Shown here: one piece after another, positions 1 through 7,758 of the stretch | How positions within the stretch are numbered: position 1 is the first letter of the stretch | Layout: each line of letters starts with the position of its first letter | Source: CAZYBG01 sp964645155 | GTDB lineage: Bacteria; Pseudomonadota; Alphaproteobacteria; Rhodobacterales; Rhodobacteraceae | Reading direction: 5' to 3' | Length of the DNA: 47,097 bases | Assembly (NCBI GenBank): GCA_964645155.1 | Contig: CAZYBG010000018.1 | Coordinates: forward strand, 1-47,097 | Program-made: the position numbers and the translations under genes | The notes under the pieces: generated by a model | Told to the model about the DNA's origin: nothing | Databases searched by the model: none | Seen by the model: only the letters and a program-made list of their open reading frames with translations

Positions 1-245
1 AACTTGGCCCCCTGGCCGACGACAAGCCGGTGAAACTCACCGTGGACCTACCCGCGGCCCTACACCGTGACCTGATCGCCTATGGCGAAATCCTCGGCCG
101 CGAAGCGGGGCAGGGACCAATCGAACCGAAGAAGCTGGTGGTTCCCATGCTCGAGCGCTTCATCGCAACGGATCGCGGATTTGCGAAGGCGCGGCGCGCA
201 CCGCGCGGGGCGACGAAGGCGCCATTGGGCCGTGGAGAGGCCTGA
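1..245 (+). CDS. DUF2274 domain protein, 5' end outside window
   Basis: Open reading frame already running at the window edge. Codons from position 3 read LGPLADDKPVKLTVDLPAAL, so the true start lies upstream and the GTG at 30 is internal. The motifs KLTVDLPAALHRDL and GREAGQ, followed by a stretch ending in MLERFIATDRGF, are typical of DUF2274, a family of short cytoplasmic proteins. In proteobacterial integrative elements this family is normally the last gene after trbI in the trb mating-pair-formation operon. The exact function is unknown. Its presence suggests that a conjugation module lies just left of the window and that the left half of the window belongs to an integrative element. Confidence 0.8.
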   Translation, partial: LGPLADDKPVKLTVDLPAALHRDLIAYGEILGREAGQGPIEPKKLVVPMLERFIATDRGFAKARRAPRGATKAPLGRGEA

Positions 246-271
246 CTGGCACCATCCTTTTTATCGAATGC

Positions 272-377
272 GGTAATAACCCGTCTGTTTTTGGCAAGAC
301 TGACGCCATTTTACCGATAAAGATAAGATGGCTTGAAATCCCGGACATCCACCGGTATATTTACCGAAAAGGGTAAA
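272..377. promoter_or_regulatory. hipBA promoter region with TTTACC/GGTAAA operator half-sites
   Basis: The 142 bp between the DUF2274 gene and hipB are more AT-rich than their surroundings. They contain an inverted repeat TTTACC-N6-GGTAAA (360-377), an upstream direct copy TTTACCGA (310-317), a GGTAA at 272-276, and an imperfect dyad CCATTTT (306-312) / AAGATGG (325-331). HipB-type antitoxins repress their own operon by binding several dyads upstream, so these are the best operator candidates. The assignment is by position and symmetry only. Confidence 0.45.
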
Positions 378-387
378 CCATATCGCG

Positions 388-678
388 ATGGCCATGGAGA
401 TCGAACCGAACCTGCTCGCCGATGTCGGGCGACGCCTCCGGGCGCTGCGTGCGGATCAGGACCTCACGCTCGAGCAGCTTGCTCGCCTCACAGGGATCAG
501 TGCGCCCGCGTTGTCGCTGATCGAGACGGGCAAGCGCGATGCCCGGCTGACGACGCTGGCGAAGATCGCGGCGGCACTTCGGGTGCCGATCAGGACCTTG
601 CTGGAGGATCCCGCAGACGCCGCCAGCACCGGTGGCGAAATCCCCGCGGAAGGCTACGATCTCGGGGACTACCTGTGA
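388..678 (+). CDS. hipB: HipB-like XRE antitoxin
   Basis: A 96-residue protein with a single XRE/Cro-C1 helix-turn-helix at about residues 9-65 (GRRLRALRADQDLTLEQLAR, then LSLIETGKRDAR). It lies directly before hipA; the two overlap by 4 bp (GTGA, 675-678), which implies translational coupling. HipB neutralises HipA by complex formation and represses the operon. The C-terminal tail (EIPAEGYDLGDYL) is short and acidic, as in other HipB-like antitoxins. The start could be the ATG at 388 or the one at 394; neither has a strong ribosome binding site. The gene is assigned from the HTH fold and the adjacent hipA. Confidence 0.85.
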   Translation: MAMEIEPNLLADVGRRLRALRADQDLTLEQLARLTGISAPALSLIETGKRDARLTTLAKIAAALRVPIRTLLEDPADAASTGGEIPAEGYDLGDYL

Positions 679-1982
679 CGCGATCCGTGCCGGTCTGGTT
701 CGATGCGCTGCACGTGGCCGATGTCGAGGTCGCCGCAGATGGCGCGCTCTCGCTGCGCTACACGGCCCGCTGGCGGCAGACGACGGGCGCGTTTCCCCTG
801 TCGGTCACGATGCCTCTGCGCGCGGCCCCGTACACTTCCGAAATCATTTCGCCCTGGCTCGCGAACCTCTTGCCGGAAGAGGAACAACTCCGCAGCCTCA
901 CCCGCTCCCTTGGCCTCGATCAGGCGGATACGCTGGCCATGCTCGAACGGATCGGCGGCGATACGGCCGGCGCGCTTTCCTTCGGGCTGGCCTCCGACCG
1001 CAGCCGTTGGGCCTATCGCCCGCTCACCGATCTCTACGGCATCGACACCCCCGCCGCCGCGCTCGATCGCCATTTCGAGGATCTCGGCAGCCGACCGTTC
1101 CTCGTGGGGGAGGAGGGCGTGCGGCAATCGCTGGCAGGCGGCCAGAAGAAATCCGCGCTGGCGGTGCTCGATTTCGATGGCAGGCCGGTGCTGCGCCTGC
1201 CCGGACCGGGCGATGTCCTGGCCGTCCCCCTGCACGGCGCGCCCTCGACCCTGATCGTGAAGCCGGACAACCCCAACCTGCCCGGCATCACCGAGAATGA
1301 GGTCTGGTGCCTTCGGATGGCCGCGGCCCTGGGGCTGGAGGCCGCGCAGGCGACCATCCTGCAAGCCGAGGGTCGAAGCGCGATTGCTGTCCTGCGCTAT
1401 GACCGAAGGCTCGGTCGCCAGGGCCAGCTGGTGCGCCTCCACCAGGAGGATTTTGCGCAGGCCAACGGCCTGCCCCCGGGTCGGAAATACGAGCGCGGCA
1501 CGCTGCCCGGCCTCGATCTGAAATCTCTTCTCGAGACCGGGCGGCATGTCAGCGCGCGCGATTCGCTGGCCTTGCTCGATCAGGTCATCTTCAACATCCT
1601 CGTCGCGAACACCGACGCGCATGCAAAGAACTACTCTCTGATCCTGCCGCTTGCCGAGGCACCCCGTCTCGCGCCCCTCTACGATGTCTCGTCGGTGCTG
1701 GCCTGGCCCCATGTGGTACAGGCCTTCGCCCAGAACATCGCGGGCAAGAAGCGTACGGCCGATGGCATCGCGGGCCGGCATTGGGAGGCGATCGCCAGCG
1801 AGATCGGCTATCGCCCGACCGATGTCCGGAACCGTGTGCAGGAGCTTGTCGATCGTCTGGTGGCCAACCGCGTCGAGGTCACCGAAGAGGTCGCAGCCTT
1901 GCCGGGTGCAACGGCCGGATATGTCGCGCAGACTGCGGAGCTTGTCGAGGCCAATGCGCTCCGGATCACCGGGCGCCTCTAG
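675..1982 (+). CDS. hipA: HipA-like serine/threonine kinase toxin
   Basis: A 435-residue HipA family kinase. The GTG start at 675 is chosen because it overlaps the hipB stop and yields MTRSVPVWFDALHVADVEV, a normal HipA N-terminal region; the open frame continues upstream but that part overlaps hipB. Kinase features are visible: the ATP-binding lysine in LIVKPDNPNLPG (K196), ITENEVWCLRMA, the catalytic aspartate in NTDAHAKNYS (D314), and a metal-binding DFD-equivalent in LYDVSSV (D337). E. coli HipA phosphorylates glutamyl-tRNA synthetase and induces persistence; the target here is unknown. All key residues are present, so the toxin is probably functional, and it may stabilise the integrated element. 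Confidence 0.88.
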   Translation: MTRSVPVWFDALHVADVEVAADGALSLRYTARWRQTTGAFPLSVTMPLRAAPYTSEIISPWLANLLPEEEQLRSLTRSLGLDQADTLAMLERIGGDTAGALSFGLASDRSRWAYRPLTDLYGIDTPAAALDRHFEDLGSRPFLVGEEGVRQSLAGGQKKSALAVLDFDGRPVLRLPGPGDVLAVPLHGAPSTLIVKPDNPNLPGITENEVWCLRMAAALGLEAAQATILQAEGRSAIAVLRYDRRLGRQGQLVRLHQEDFAQANGLPPGRKYERGTLPGLDLKSLLETGRHVSARDSLALLDQVIFNILVANTDAHAKNYSLILPLAEAPRLAPLYDVSSVLAWPHVVQAFAQNIAGKKRTADGIAGRHWEAIASEIGYRPTDVRNRVQELVDRLVANRVEVTEEVAALPGATAGYVAQTAELVEANALRITGRL

Positions 1983-2747
1983 GGCGCGGGCTCACCATTG
2001 ACGACATGGCTTTCTGACGGACCGGTGTCTTCCGAGCGGCGCTCTTGTTTTTCCTCGGGACGGACGGGTCCACGGATCGAGCTTGCCCTTCGCCCGGTTT
2101 CTTTTCGGTTTTTCGGATGCGCCACTAGATGTCCTGTCATTGCCCTTCATCCGTCACGAGCTTGGCAAGCGTCTCGTGGGTCACACCCAGGCGTTTGCAG
2201 AAATCCGCGACGGAGATCCACCGCTTCGTTTTTGAGACAGGGATTTCATGGCCAAGTCGTTTCAGCCCTTTCAGAACCTGGTATCAGGACATGTCTTAGC
2301 CGGAGAAAACTCCGCCTTATGCTGCGTTATCCGTACATTTGTCCGGTTTGGTGTGCGAGGCCAAAAGGCCTTGCCGATCGTCAGCGGTGGGTCGTGCAGG
2401 TCGTCCGAGACGTTGTTGCCGACAGCGCGGACCGGACAGTCTGACCTCAACAGTCTCGATGGCGACAGCTTCGAAGGCGCGGTCACCGTGCCGCGTCCGG
2501 TGCGACATGCGGACGGGATGACGGCCACTATGTCTTCCTACGCAGTGGAATTGTACATCACGGGCCTGCAGCTCCTGCTCAGTGCGGTCTGCGAAGGTTG
2601 GGCCTAGAAGTTCTTGCTTAACACGGTCCTTACGTCCGGCCCGTCCAAATTAAAGTCATCCGGCCGGGCTAGCCGAAAAGGTACCCGAATGCACTTCTGC
2701 ACGCGCCGAAAAAAGCAAATCTCGTTCTCGAAACTGCGGCCAAGCCT
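1983..2747. other. Gene-poor, decayed 765-bp stretch
   Basis: No intact gene is convincing here. Reading frames on both strands are short and conflict with one another. The only coding-like piece is the minus-strand HTH-like remnant at 2137-2283. A 53-codon minus-strand frame (1979-2140) starts with an ATGA overlap on the stop of that remnant but runs over the hipA stop and resembles nothing I know. A minus-strand frame at about 2311-2640 is open yet unrecognised. The stretch looks like a scar of lost mobile-element genes between hipBA and the metal operon. Confidence 0.5.
2137..2283 (-). pseudogene. Remnant of an HTH-containing protein (possibly TniQ-like C-terminus)
   Basis: Reading leftward from 2283 gives 48 codons with no ATG, bounded by stops: YQVLKGLKRLGHEIPVSKTK, then RWISVADFCKRLGVTHETLA, then KLVTDEGQ. 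The middle part has the spacing of a helix-turn-helix (ISVADFCKRLGVTHETLAKLV) preceded by a basic segment. Such C-terminal HTH segments occur in transposition proteins of the TniQ type and in other DNA-binding proteins. The family assignment is a guess; the coding-like character is what can be seen. It lacks a start and most of a protein, so it is treated as a gene relic. Confidence 0.4.
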
Positions 2748-3158
2748 CTAATCGGCGGCCTCGCGTATCTCCAGGATCGTCGTCTCCGAGAGCTTCTGGA
2801 TCAGGTGTTTTTCAACCTCAGACATCACCTTGGACACACGATCGAGTAGCGCGTGCTCGACACTGCAGTCGTGCACGCTCGTGTCGATCTCGGGTGACGC
2901 CAGTCGCTCATCCAATGCGAGGTAGACATCCGCCAGTGTGATTTCGTTTGGGGGGCGTGCGAGCCTCCAGCCGCCGAAATGTCCGGCCTCGGACACGAGG
3001 AGTCCGGCTTGTCGCAAGCTCCCCAGGACCCGGCGCACTACCACCGGGTTGGTGCCGGCATGTTCCGCGATATCGGCTGATTTTCGCACGCGGTCCGGGT
3101 TGCTCGCCATATGGCCGAGTGTGTGAAGGGCCAGTGACAGGCGGCTGTTGCGTTTCAA
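2748..3158 (-). CDS. Rrf2 family transcriptional regulator
   Basis: A 136-residue Rrf2-type winged-helix repressor: N-terminal SRLSLALHTLGHMA, recognition region ADIAEHAGTNPVVVRRVLGSL, wing GHFGGWRLARPP, and a C-terminal dimerisation helix. The start codon is TTG (3156-3158) with GGGAGA about 9 bp upstream. Rrf2 proteins such as IscR, NsrR and RirA sense iron-sulfur or redox state through three clustered cysteines. Here the sensor loop (about residues 90-105) has only one cysteine (HDCSVEHA), so a standard Fe-S cluster is unlikely and another signal is probable. It is divergent from the metal operon, and two copies of a 17-bp dyad lie between them, so it probably regulates both itself and that operon. 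Confidence 0.85.
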   Translation of the reverse strand: MKRNSRLSLALHTLGHMASNPDRVRKSADIAEHAGTNPVVVRRVLGSLRQAGLLVSEAGHFGGWRLARPPNEITLADVYLALDERLASPEIDTSVHDCSVEHALLDRVSKVMSEVEKHLIQKLSETTILEIREAAD

Positions 3159-3184
3159 GATGGGTCTCCCGCTCTCGCTTTTAC

Positions 3185-3227
3185 GTAACTTGGGCAGTTG
3201 CGGATATCCAGTAACTCATTTAGTTAC
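3185..3227. promoter_or_regulatory. Two tandem GTAACT-N5-AGTTAC operators
   Basis: Two 17-bp dyads lie between the divergent Rrf2 regulator and the GTPase gene: GTAACT-N5-AGTTGC at 3185-3201 and GTAACT-N5-AGTTAC at 3211-3227. They share the left arm exactly, differ by one base in the right arm, and their centres are 26 bp apart. Symmetry, repetition and position between divergent genes make them the likely binding sites of the Rrf2 protein. No Zur-like or Fur-like box was recognised here. Confidence 0.65.
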
Positions 3228-3261
3228 GAGATCCGATGCCCATAACCAAGCGAGTTCAGCC

Positions 3262-4470
3262 ATGATCCAAGACCGTCTCCCTGTCACAGTCCTGTCAGGC
3301 TTTCTCGGGGCGGGCAAGACCACGCTTCTGAACCGCGTCCTGAACAACCGCGAGGGGCGTCGCGTCGCGGTGATCGTCAACGACATGTCCGAGGTAAATA
3401 TCGACGCCGATCTGGTGAGGGCTGACGGCGCGCTGTCGCGAACGGATGAAACTTTGGTCGAGATGTCGAACGGATGCATCTGCTGCACACTCCGCGACGA
3501 TCTCTTACAAGAGGTGCGCAGGCTGGCTGCAGAAGGGCGCTTCGACTACTTGCTGATCGAATCCACCGGCATTTCGGAACCTCTCCCCGTTGCTGCGACC
3601 TTCGATTTCCGCGACGAGGCGGGCGACAGCCTGTCGGACGTGGCCCGTCTCGACACGATGGTGACGGTCGTCGATGCGGTGAACCTGCTGCGGGATTATT
3701 CCAGTCACGATTTCCTGCGCGACCGCGGCGAGACGCTGGGCGAGGAGGACGACCGGACGCTGGTGAACCTGCTGGTCGAGCAGATCGAGTTCGCGGACGT
3801 TGTGATCCTGAACAAGGTCGCCGACGCTGAACCGCATCAGGTCGACGCGGCGCGCAAGATCATCCGCAGCCTGAATGCGGATGCGCGCATAATGGAAACG
3901 AACCACTCGGACGTTGCCGCCGATGCCATTCTCGACACGGGACTGTTCGACTTCGAAAAGGCGCACGAGCATCCGATGTGGGCCAAGGAGCTCTACGGCT
4001 TTGCCGACCACGTGCCCGAGACCGAGGAATACGGTGTCGCGTCCTACGTTTATCGCGCGCGGCAACCCTTTGAGCCGGAAAAGATCCTCTCCGTCCTGAA
4101 TGGCGAGATGCCTGGCGTGATCCGCGCGAAGGGACATTTCTGGATCGCGACGCGCCCCGAGTGGGTCGCCGAGTTCTCCCTCGCTGGCGCGTTGTCCTCG
4201 GTCAAGCCGCTGGGGACTTGGTGGGCGGCCGTTCCGCGCGAACGCTGGCCCGAGCACGACAGTTCCCGTGCCTATATCACGCAGCACTGGGCGGAACCTT
4301 GGGGCGACCGCCGACAGGAGCTCGTGTTCATCGGCGCTGGCATAGACTGGCCACGCCTGAAGGCCCGGCTTGATGCGTGCCTCGTGCCCGAGCACCTCGC
4401 GCCCAGCCCGGACGCACTCCCCGACCTTCCCGATCCCTTCCCGATCTGGCGACGTGCGGAGGCGGCATGA
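3262..4470 (+). CDS. G3E GTPase, CobW/COG0523 metallochaperone
   Basis: A 402-residue G3E GTPase. Motifs: Walker A GFLGAGKTT (residues 13-21), the metal-binding CxCC motif in NGCICCTLRDDL (C72-C75), Walker B-region LLIESTGISEPLPV, guanine-specificity NKVAD, and a C-terminal CobW_C domain (VIRAKGHFWIATRP). The family hands Zn, Co or Fe/Ni to target proteins using GTP; the C-terminal layout matches the zinc-linked YciC/ZigA branch. The ATG at 3262 directly precedes the conserved N-terminus; the longer frame would run through the operators. It is the first gene of the operon, and its ATGA overlap with the DUF1826 gene implies coupled translation. The metal is an inference. Confidence 0.88.
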   Translation: MIQDRLPVTVLSGFLGAGKTTLLNRVLNNREGRRVAVIVNDMSEVNIDADLVRADGALSRTDETLVEMSNGCICCTLRDDLLQEVRRLAAEGRFDYLLIESTGISEPLPVAATFDFRDEAGDSLSDVARLDTMVTVVDAVNLLRDYSSHDFLRDRGETLGEEDDRTLVNLLVEQIEFADVVILNKVADAEPHQVDAARKIIRSLNADARIMETNHSDVAADAILDTGLFDFEKAHEHPMWAKELYGFADHVPETEEYGVASYVYRARQPFEPEKILSVLNGEMPGVIRAKGHFWIATRPEWVAEFSLAGALSSVKPLGTWWAAVPRERWPEHDSSRAYITQHWAEPWGDRRQELVFIGAGIDWPRLKARLDACLVPEHLAPSPDALPDLPDPFPIWRRAEAA

Positions 4471-5102
4471 CCTTCGTTCGGGAGATCGTAACGGACGCCG
4501 CCATCGGGGTCGGCGTCGAAGACACGCCCGAGGGGCTCTCGGCGCTGCTTCGTCCCGGCTGCGCCGCCGCGATCTGGCGGCGGCAGCCCTTGCCCGGGTT
4601 CCAGTCGTGGATCGACGGGCTCGATCCGGCCGTCCTGCCAAGGGCAAGGGTGATCCTGCGGCCGGAGGCCGTCTGCGACGCCGCATCGCAGATCTGCAAT
4701 GCGACCGGCACGCCCGTTGGCCCGGAGCGCGACCGCCTTGTGGACGACATCGCAGCGCTCGCCGACATCTTCGCCGGTTTGATGCGGGCACGTTGGCTTC
4801 GCCTGCGCCTCGATGCTGTGACCACGAATGCCTGCCGCCGCTTTCACATCGACGCCGTGACCGCGCGGCTGGTCTGCACCTACAGGGGCACTGGCACGCA
4901 ATACGGCATCTCGACCGACGGGGCCGAGCCTAGCCGTGTCTTCCAGGTCGCCACCGGTGCCCCGATCCTGCTGCGCGGCACGCTCTGGCCTGAACGCCCG
5001 CGCTCCGGTCTGCTGCACCGCTCGCCCCCGATCGAGGGCACGGGCGAGACGCGGCTCGTGCTCGTGGTCGACCCGGTCGACGATCCCGAGGAGGAGGTCT
5101 GA
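4467..5102 (+). CDS. DUF1826 domain protein
   Basis: A 211-residue protein beginning MTFVREIVTDAAIGVGVEDT, translationally coupled to the GTPase by an ATGA overlap. Family signatures are the central RLRLDAVTTNACRRFHID region and RLVCTYRGTGTQYG, with a C-terminal half rich in PILLRGTLWPE and HRSPP. DUF1826 genes repeatedly neighbour COG0523 GTPases in alphaproteobacteria, so the protein is probably a target or partner of the metallochaperone. Conserved His, Asp and Cys residues (C..RFHID, CTYRG) could be a metal site, but no activity is known. No signal peptide is seen, so it should be cytoplasmic. Confidence 0.8.
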   Translation: MTFVREIVTDAAIGVGVEDTPEGLSALLRPGCAAAIWRRQPLPGFQSWIDGLDPAVLPRARVILRPEAVCDAASQICNATGTPVGPERDRLVDDIAALADIFAGLMRARWLRLRLDAVTTNACRRFHIDAVTARLVCTYRGTGTQYGISTDGAEPSRVFQVATGAPILLRGTLWPERPRSGLLHRSPPIEGTGETRLVLVVDPVDDPEEEV

Positions 5103-5458
5103 TGCGCGGCAATCGCGGGAACACGAGCCTCAAGCTCAAGCGCCGGAACGAGGACCCGATGCGGGAATATGACCGGCTTCCGACGGAACTGCGGGTCTGG
5201 CTTGTCAACGCTATCTTGCCGTGGCGACCCAAGTCTGTTCGGCGGGCCTACCAAGAGGCTTTGATACGGACACGGGATCAGACCAAGGCATTGCAAGAGC
5301 TCGACAAGTTGCAAGAACGTCTGATCGCGCGGGATATCCCTAAGGTCTGGGGCGAAGCTTATCCGCTGGCAAAGTTCGAACCGTCCGTCGGCTTACTCAC
5401 CTCCGCAGAACCGAAATGCAGGGACGGAGGTCGAGCCGTCTATGGCAGCACCAATTAG
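5102..5458 (+). CDS. DUF6525 family protein
   Basis: A 118-residue basic protein. It starts at the ATG sharing its A with the preceding stop (TGATG at 5100-5104). The N-terminal pattern RGNRGNTSLKLKRRNEDPMR, then EYDRLPTELRVWL and LPWRPKSVRRAYQEAL, is that of DUF6525, a small family common in Rhodobacteraceae. The function is unknown; the arginine/lysine-rich helices suggest nucleic-acid or protein binding. The tail after residue 90 is weakly conserved in character and may be strain-specific. Its place between DUF1826 and the transporter suggests cotranscription. Confidence 0.7.
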   Translation: MRGNRGNTSLKLKRRNEDPMREYDRLPTELRVWLVNAILPWRPKSVRRAYQEALIRTRDQTKALQELDKLQERLIARDIPKVWGEAYPLAKFEPSVGLLTSAEPKCRDGGRAVYGSTN

Positions 5459-5542
5459 AGCCAAAGAAGAACAGTCGACGCTTCGCAGTCCGAACGCCGA
5501 TCCCCGTCAAACTCGCAATCCAGAAAGCTTTGGAGATATATG

Positions 5543-7078
5543 ATGTTTCGCCCACTTGTCGTTGCCGCGCTAGCGGCTCTTACGCTGCCTTTCGCGCAGC
5601 CAGCCGTCGCGCAAGACGGCAGCCTCACCATCGCCTATCATTCCGGTCCCGGCAACGAAGCGCCTGACCCGCGTGCGCGCCAGTGGGGGTGGTTGTCGAA
5701 CCAGATGGGCGTGACCGAGACGCTAATGGGTCTCGACCACGACTTGCAGCTTTACCCGCGCCTCGCCGAAGGTATCGAGCAGACGAGCCCGACAACCTGG
5801 CGCGTCACCCTGCGCGCGGGCGTGACCTTCCATGACGGCAGTCCGGTGACCGCGCAATCGGTTATCGACAGCCTGACTCCGATCTCGGAGGAAGGCCATC
5901 CGGCGCACAATGTCCGTCTGGTCGATCTGCTCGACTTGGCCAGCATGTCGACGGACGGCGAGCTTGTTGTTGTGTTCGAAACCAATGAACCGAACGCCGC
6001 CTTCTCCTGGACGTTGACCGAACCTGGCATTGTCGTGCTGGGCGAAGCGTCTGAAGCTTTCCCGATCAATGCAACCGGCCCGTTCATCTTCCGCGAGGCC
6101 GTGACGGAGCAATTCTACCGCGTCGAGGCGAACCCGAATTACCGCGCTGGTCCTCCGGCCCTGGCCGAAGCCACGATCCGAAAGATGACGGATCCGGCTG
6201 CGGCCGCTTTGGCGTTCGAAGCGGGCGAAATCGATCTGGTCATCAACTATCCAGAGACTGACTACGAGCGCATGCTGTCGACGGGCGCCACCGGCTATGC
6301 CGCGCCGACGACCCGGCTGTTTCACTACGCTGTAAACCATCGTTCGGGGCCGATGAGCAACGTCCTGATCCGTCGCGCGGTGTCGCTGGCGATCGACCGG
6401 GATGCGATTGTCGAGGCCGTTCTGTCCGGCGTCGGCGGTGTTTCGGCCGGTGCCATCTTCCCGCAGGCGATGGAAGCCTGGGCCGCCGACATCGCGCCGA
6501 CCTACGACCCCGCAGAGGCCGAACGCCTGCTGGCAGAGGCCGGTGCCGTCAAGGAAAACGGTCTTTGGATGCTGGAGGGTGAGCCGCTGACAATCCGCAT
6601 CGTGACCTATTCCTCTCGTGCCGCCCTGCCGCCTACGGCAGAACTCACGCAGGCCTTCCTGCAAGCCATCGGCGTCACCGCGACGGTCTCCATCGGCGAG
6701 TTCGGGGCCAACAACGAGGCGATCCAGAACGGCACCGCTGACATGCATTTGCAGGCCTTCGGCACAGCGCCGCAAGGGGATCCGAGCTACTTCCCGGAGC
6801 TTCTGCTTGCTGGTCCTTCGTTCAATATCGGCGGCAATGTCGGTGGATACGACAACCCGGATCTGAACGCGCTTCTTACCCAAGGCCGCCAGACCTTCGA
6901 CGAGGCCGAGCGCCGGGAAATTTACATGCGGATCCAGGAGCTGATTGCCGAGGATGCCGCTCTGATCCCGGTGTTCCACGGTAACCAGACCAGCGTTGGT
7001 CGCGAAGGCCTGTCGGGCTTCGAGGTACATCCCGCGGAAACCTATTGGCTCGATACCGGGGTCAGCTTGTCCGAATGA
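5543..7078 (+). CDS. ABC transporter periplasmic binding protein, nickel/peptide type
   Basis: A 511-residue solute-binding protein of family SBP_bac_5 (DppA/NikA fold). It has a signal peptide ending about PAVAQ, then the conserved ETLMGLDHDLQLYPRLAEGI and WRVTLRAGVTFHDGSPVTA blocks and the VLIRRAVSLAIDRDAIVEAV block. Two adjacent ATGs (5540, 5543) are possible; the second has GGAG at 7 bp. In this family substrates are peptides, nickel complexes or metallophores. The linked G3E GTPase and the short NikD/NikE-like ATPases make a metal or metal-chelate substrate more likely than a peptide, but that is inference. The 84-bp gap before it is the largest inside the operon, so a secondary promoter is possible. 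Confidence 0.88.
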   Translation: MFRPLVVAALAALTLPFAQPAVAQDGSLTIAYHSGPGNEAPDPRARQWGWLSNQMGVTETLMGLDHDLQLYPRLAEGIEQTSPTTWRVTLRAGVTFHDGSPVTAQSVIDSLTPISEEGHPAHNVRLVDLLDLASMSTDGELVVVFETNEPNAAFSWTLTEPGIVVLGEASEAFPINATGPFIFREAVTEQFYRVEANPNYRAGPPALAEATIRKMTDPAAAALAFEAGEIDLVINYPETDYERMLSTGATGYAAPTTRLFHYAVNHRSGPMSNVLIRRAVSLAIDRDAIVEAVLSGVGGVSAGAIFPQAMEAWAADIAPTYDPAEAERLLAEAGAVKENGLWMLEGEPLTIRIVTYSSRAALPPTAELTQAFLQAIGVTATVSIGEFGANNEAIQNGTADMHLQAFGTAPQGDPSYFPELLLAGPSFNIGGNVGGYDNPDLNALLTQGRQTFDEAERREIYMRIQELIAEDAALIPVFHGNQTSVGREGLSGFEVHPAETYWLDTGVSLSE

Positions 7079-7758
7079 GTCTGCGTGTCACAGGCCTGTC
7101 CGTTCAGAGGGCGGGCCGCACCATCCTTTATCCGACGGATCTGACCATCGGGGCCGGCGAACGCATCGCGCTTGTCGGCCCCTCCGGCTCGGGCAAGTCG
7201 ACGCTGGGTCACGCTCTTACGGACCACTTCCGTGGCGAAGGCCGGGTGGTGGCACATGTGCCGCAAAGCCCTGATGAGGCGCTGGACCCACTCAGGACGC
7301 TCCGCTTCCATTGGCGCGAGGCGGAACAGGCGCTTGGCTTGGCACCGGATCCCCTGCGTCAGTCAGAAATTCTTGCCGCCCTCGGCTTGTCAGGCACCGA
7401 TCTCTCGCCCCGCCCGTGGGGCTGGAGCCGGGGCATGCAGCAGAGATTCGTAATCGCCTTGGCGCTGATCGGCGCGCCAAAGCTCTTGATCCTGGACGAG
7501 CCGACTTCGGCGCTGGACCCGGTCATCGCCGCAGCCACGATGGAACTGGTTGACCGCCACCTCGAAGCCAGCGAAACGGCCATGTTGCTGATCACCCACG
7601 ACCTCGGGCTCGCGGTCAAACGGGCCGAGCGCATCCTGGTGCTGGATGCAGGGCAGATCATCGAGGACGCACCGACGTCCAAGCTTCTCGCCGCGCCGGC
7701 CTCCAGCGCTGCAAAAGCACTCGTCGCTCATCGCAACTGGGCGGTGCTGCCATGCTGA
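7075..7758 (+). CDS. ABC transporter ATPase, NikD-like
   Basis: A 227-residue ATPase starting at the ATG that overlaps the binding-protein stop (ATGA, 7075-7078). Walker A is GPSGSGKST, Walker B is LLILDEPTSALDP and the H-loop is LLITHDLG. The signature motif is atypical, WSRGMQQR instead of LSGGQxQR, though the flanking MQQRFVIALALI region is preserved. The protein is much shorter than Opp/Dpp ATPases (about 320 residues) and lacks their C-terminal extension, as in the NikD/NikE type. It would pair with the next gene as a heterodimer driving the importer. Confidence 0.86.
   Translation: MSLRVTGLSVQRAGRTILYPTDLTIGAGERIALVGPSGSGKSTLGHALTDHFRGEGRVVAHVPQSPDEALDPLRTLRFHWREAEQALGLAPDPLRQSEILAALGLSGTDLSPRPWGWSRGMQQRFVIALALIGAPKLLILDEPTSALDPVIAAATMELVDRHLEASETAMLLITHDLGLAVKRAERILVLDAGQIIEDAPTSKLLAAPASSAAKALVAHRNWAVLPC

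Noticed and set aside
333..674. Upstream extension of the hipA frame to position 333
   Set aside because: It overlaps the whole of hipB in another frame and reads as Arg/Pro-rich non-family sequence; HipA homology begins at the GTG at 675.
669..1781. Long open frame antisense to hipA
   Set aside because: It is a high-GC shadow of hipA with repetitive Arg/Gln/Gly composition and no recognisable motif.
2248..2607. 119-codon plus-strand frame in the decayed region
   Set aside because: It conflicts with the minus-strand HTH remnant, lacks a ribosome binding site and shows no family resemblance.
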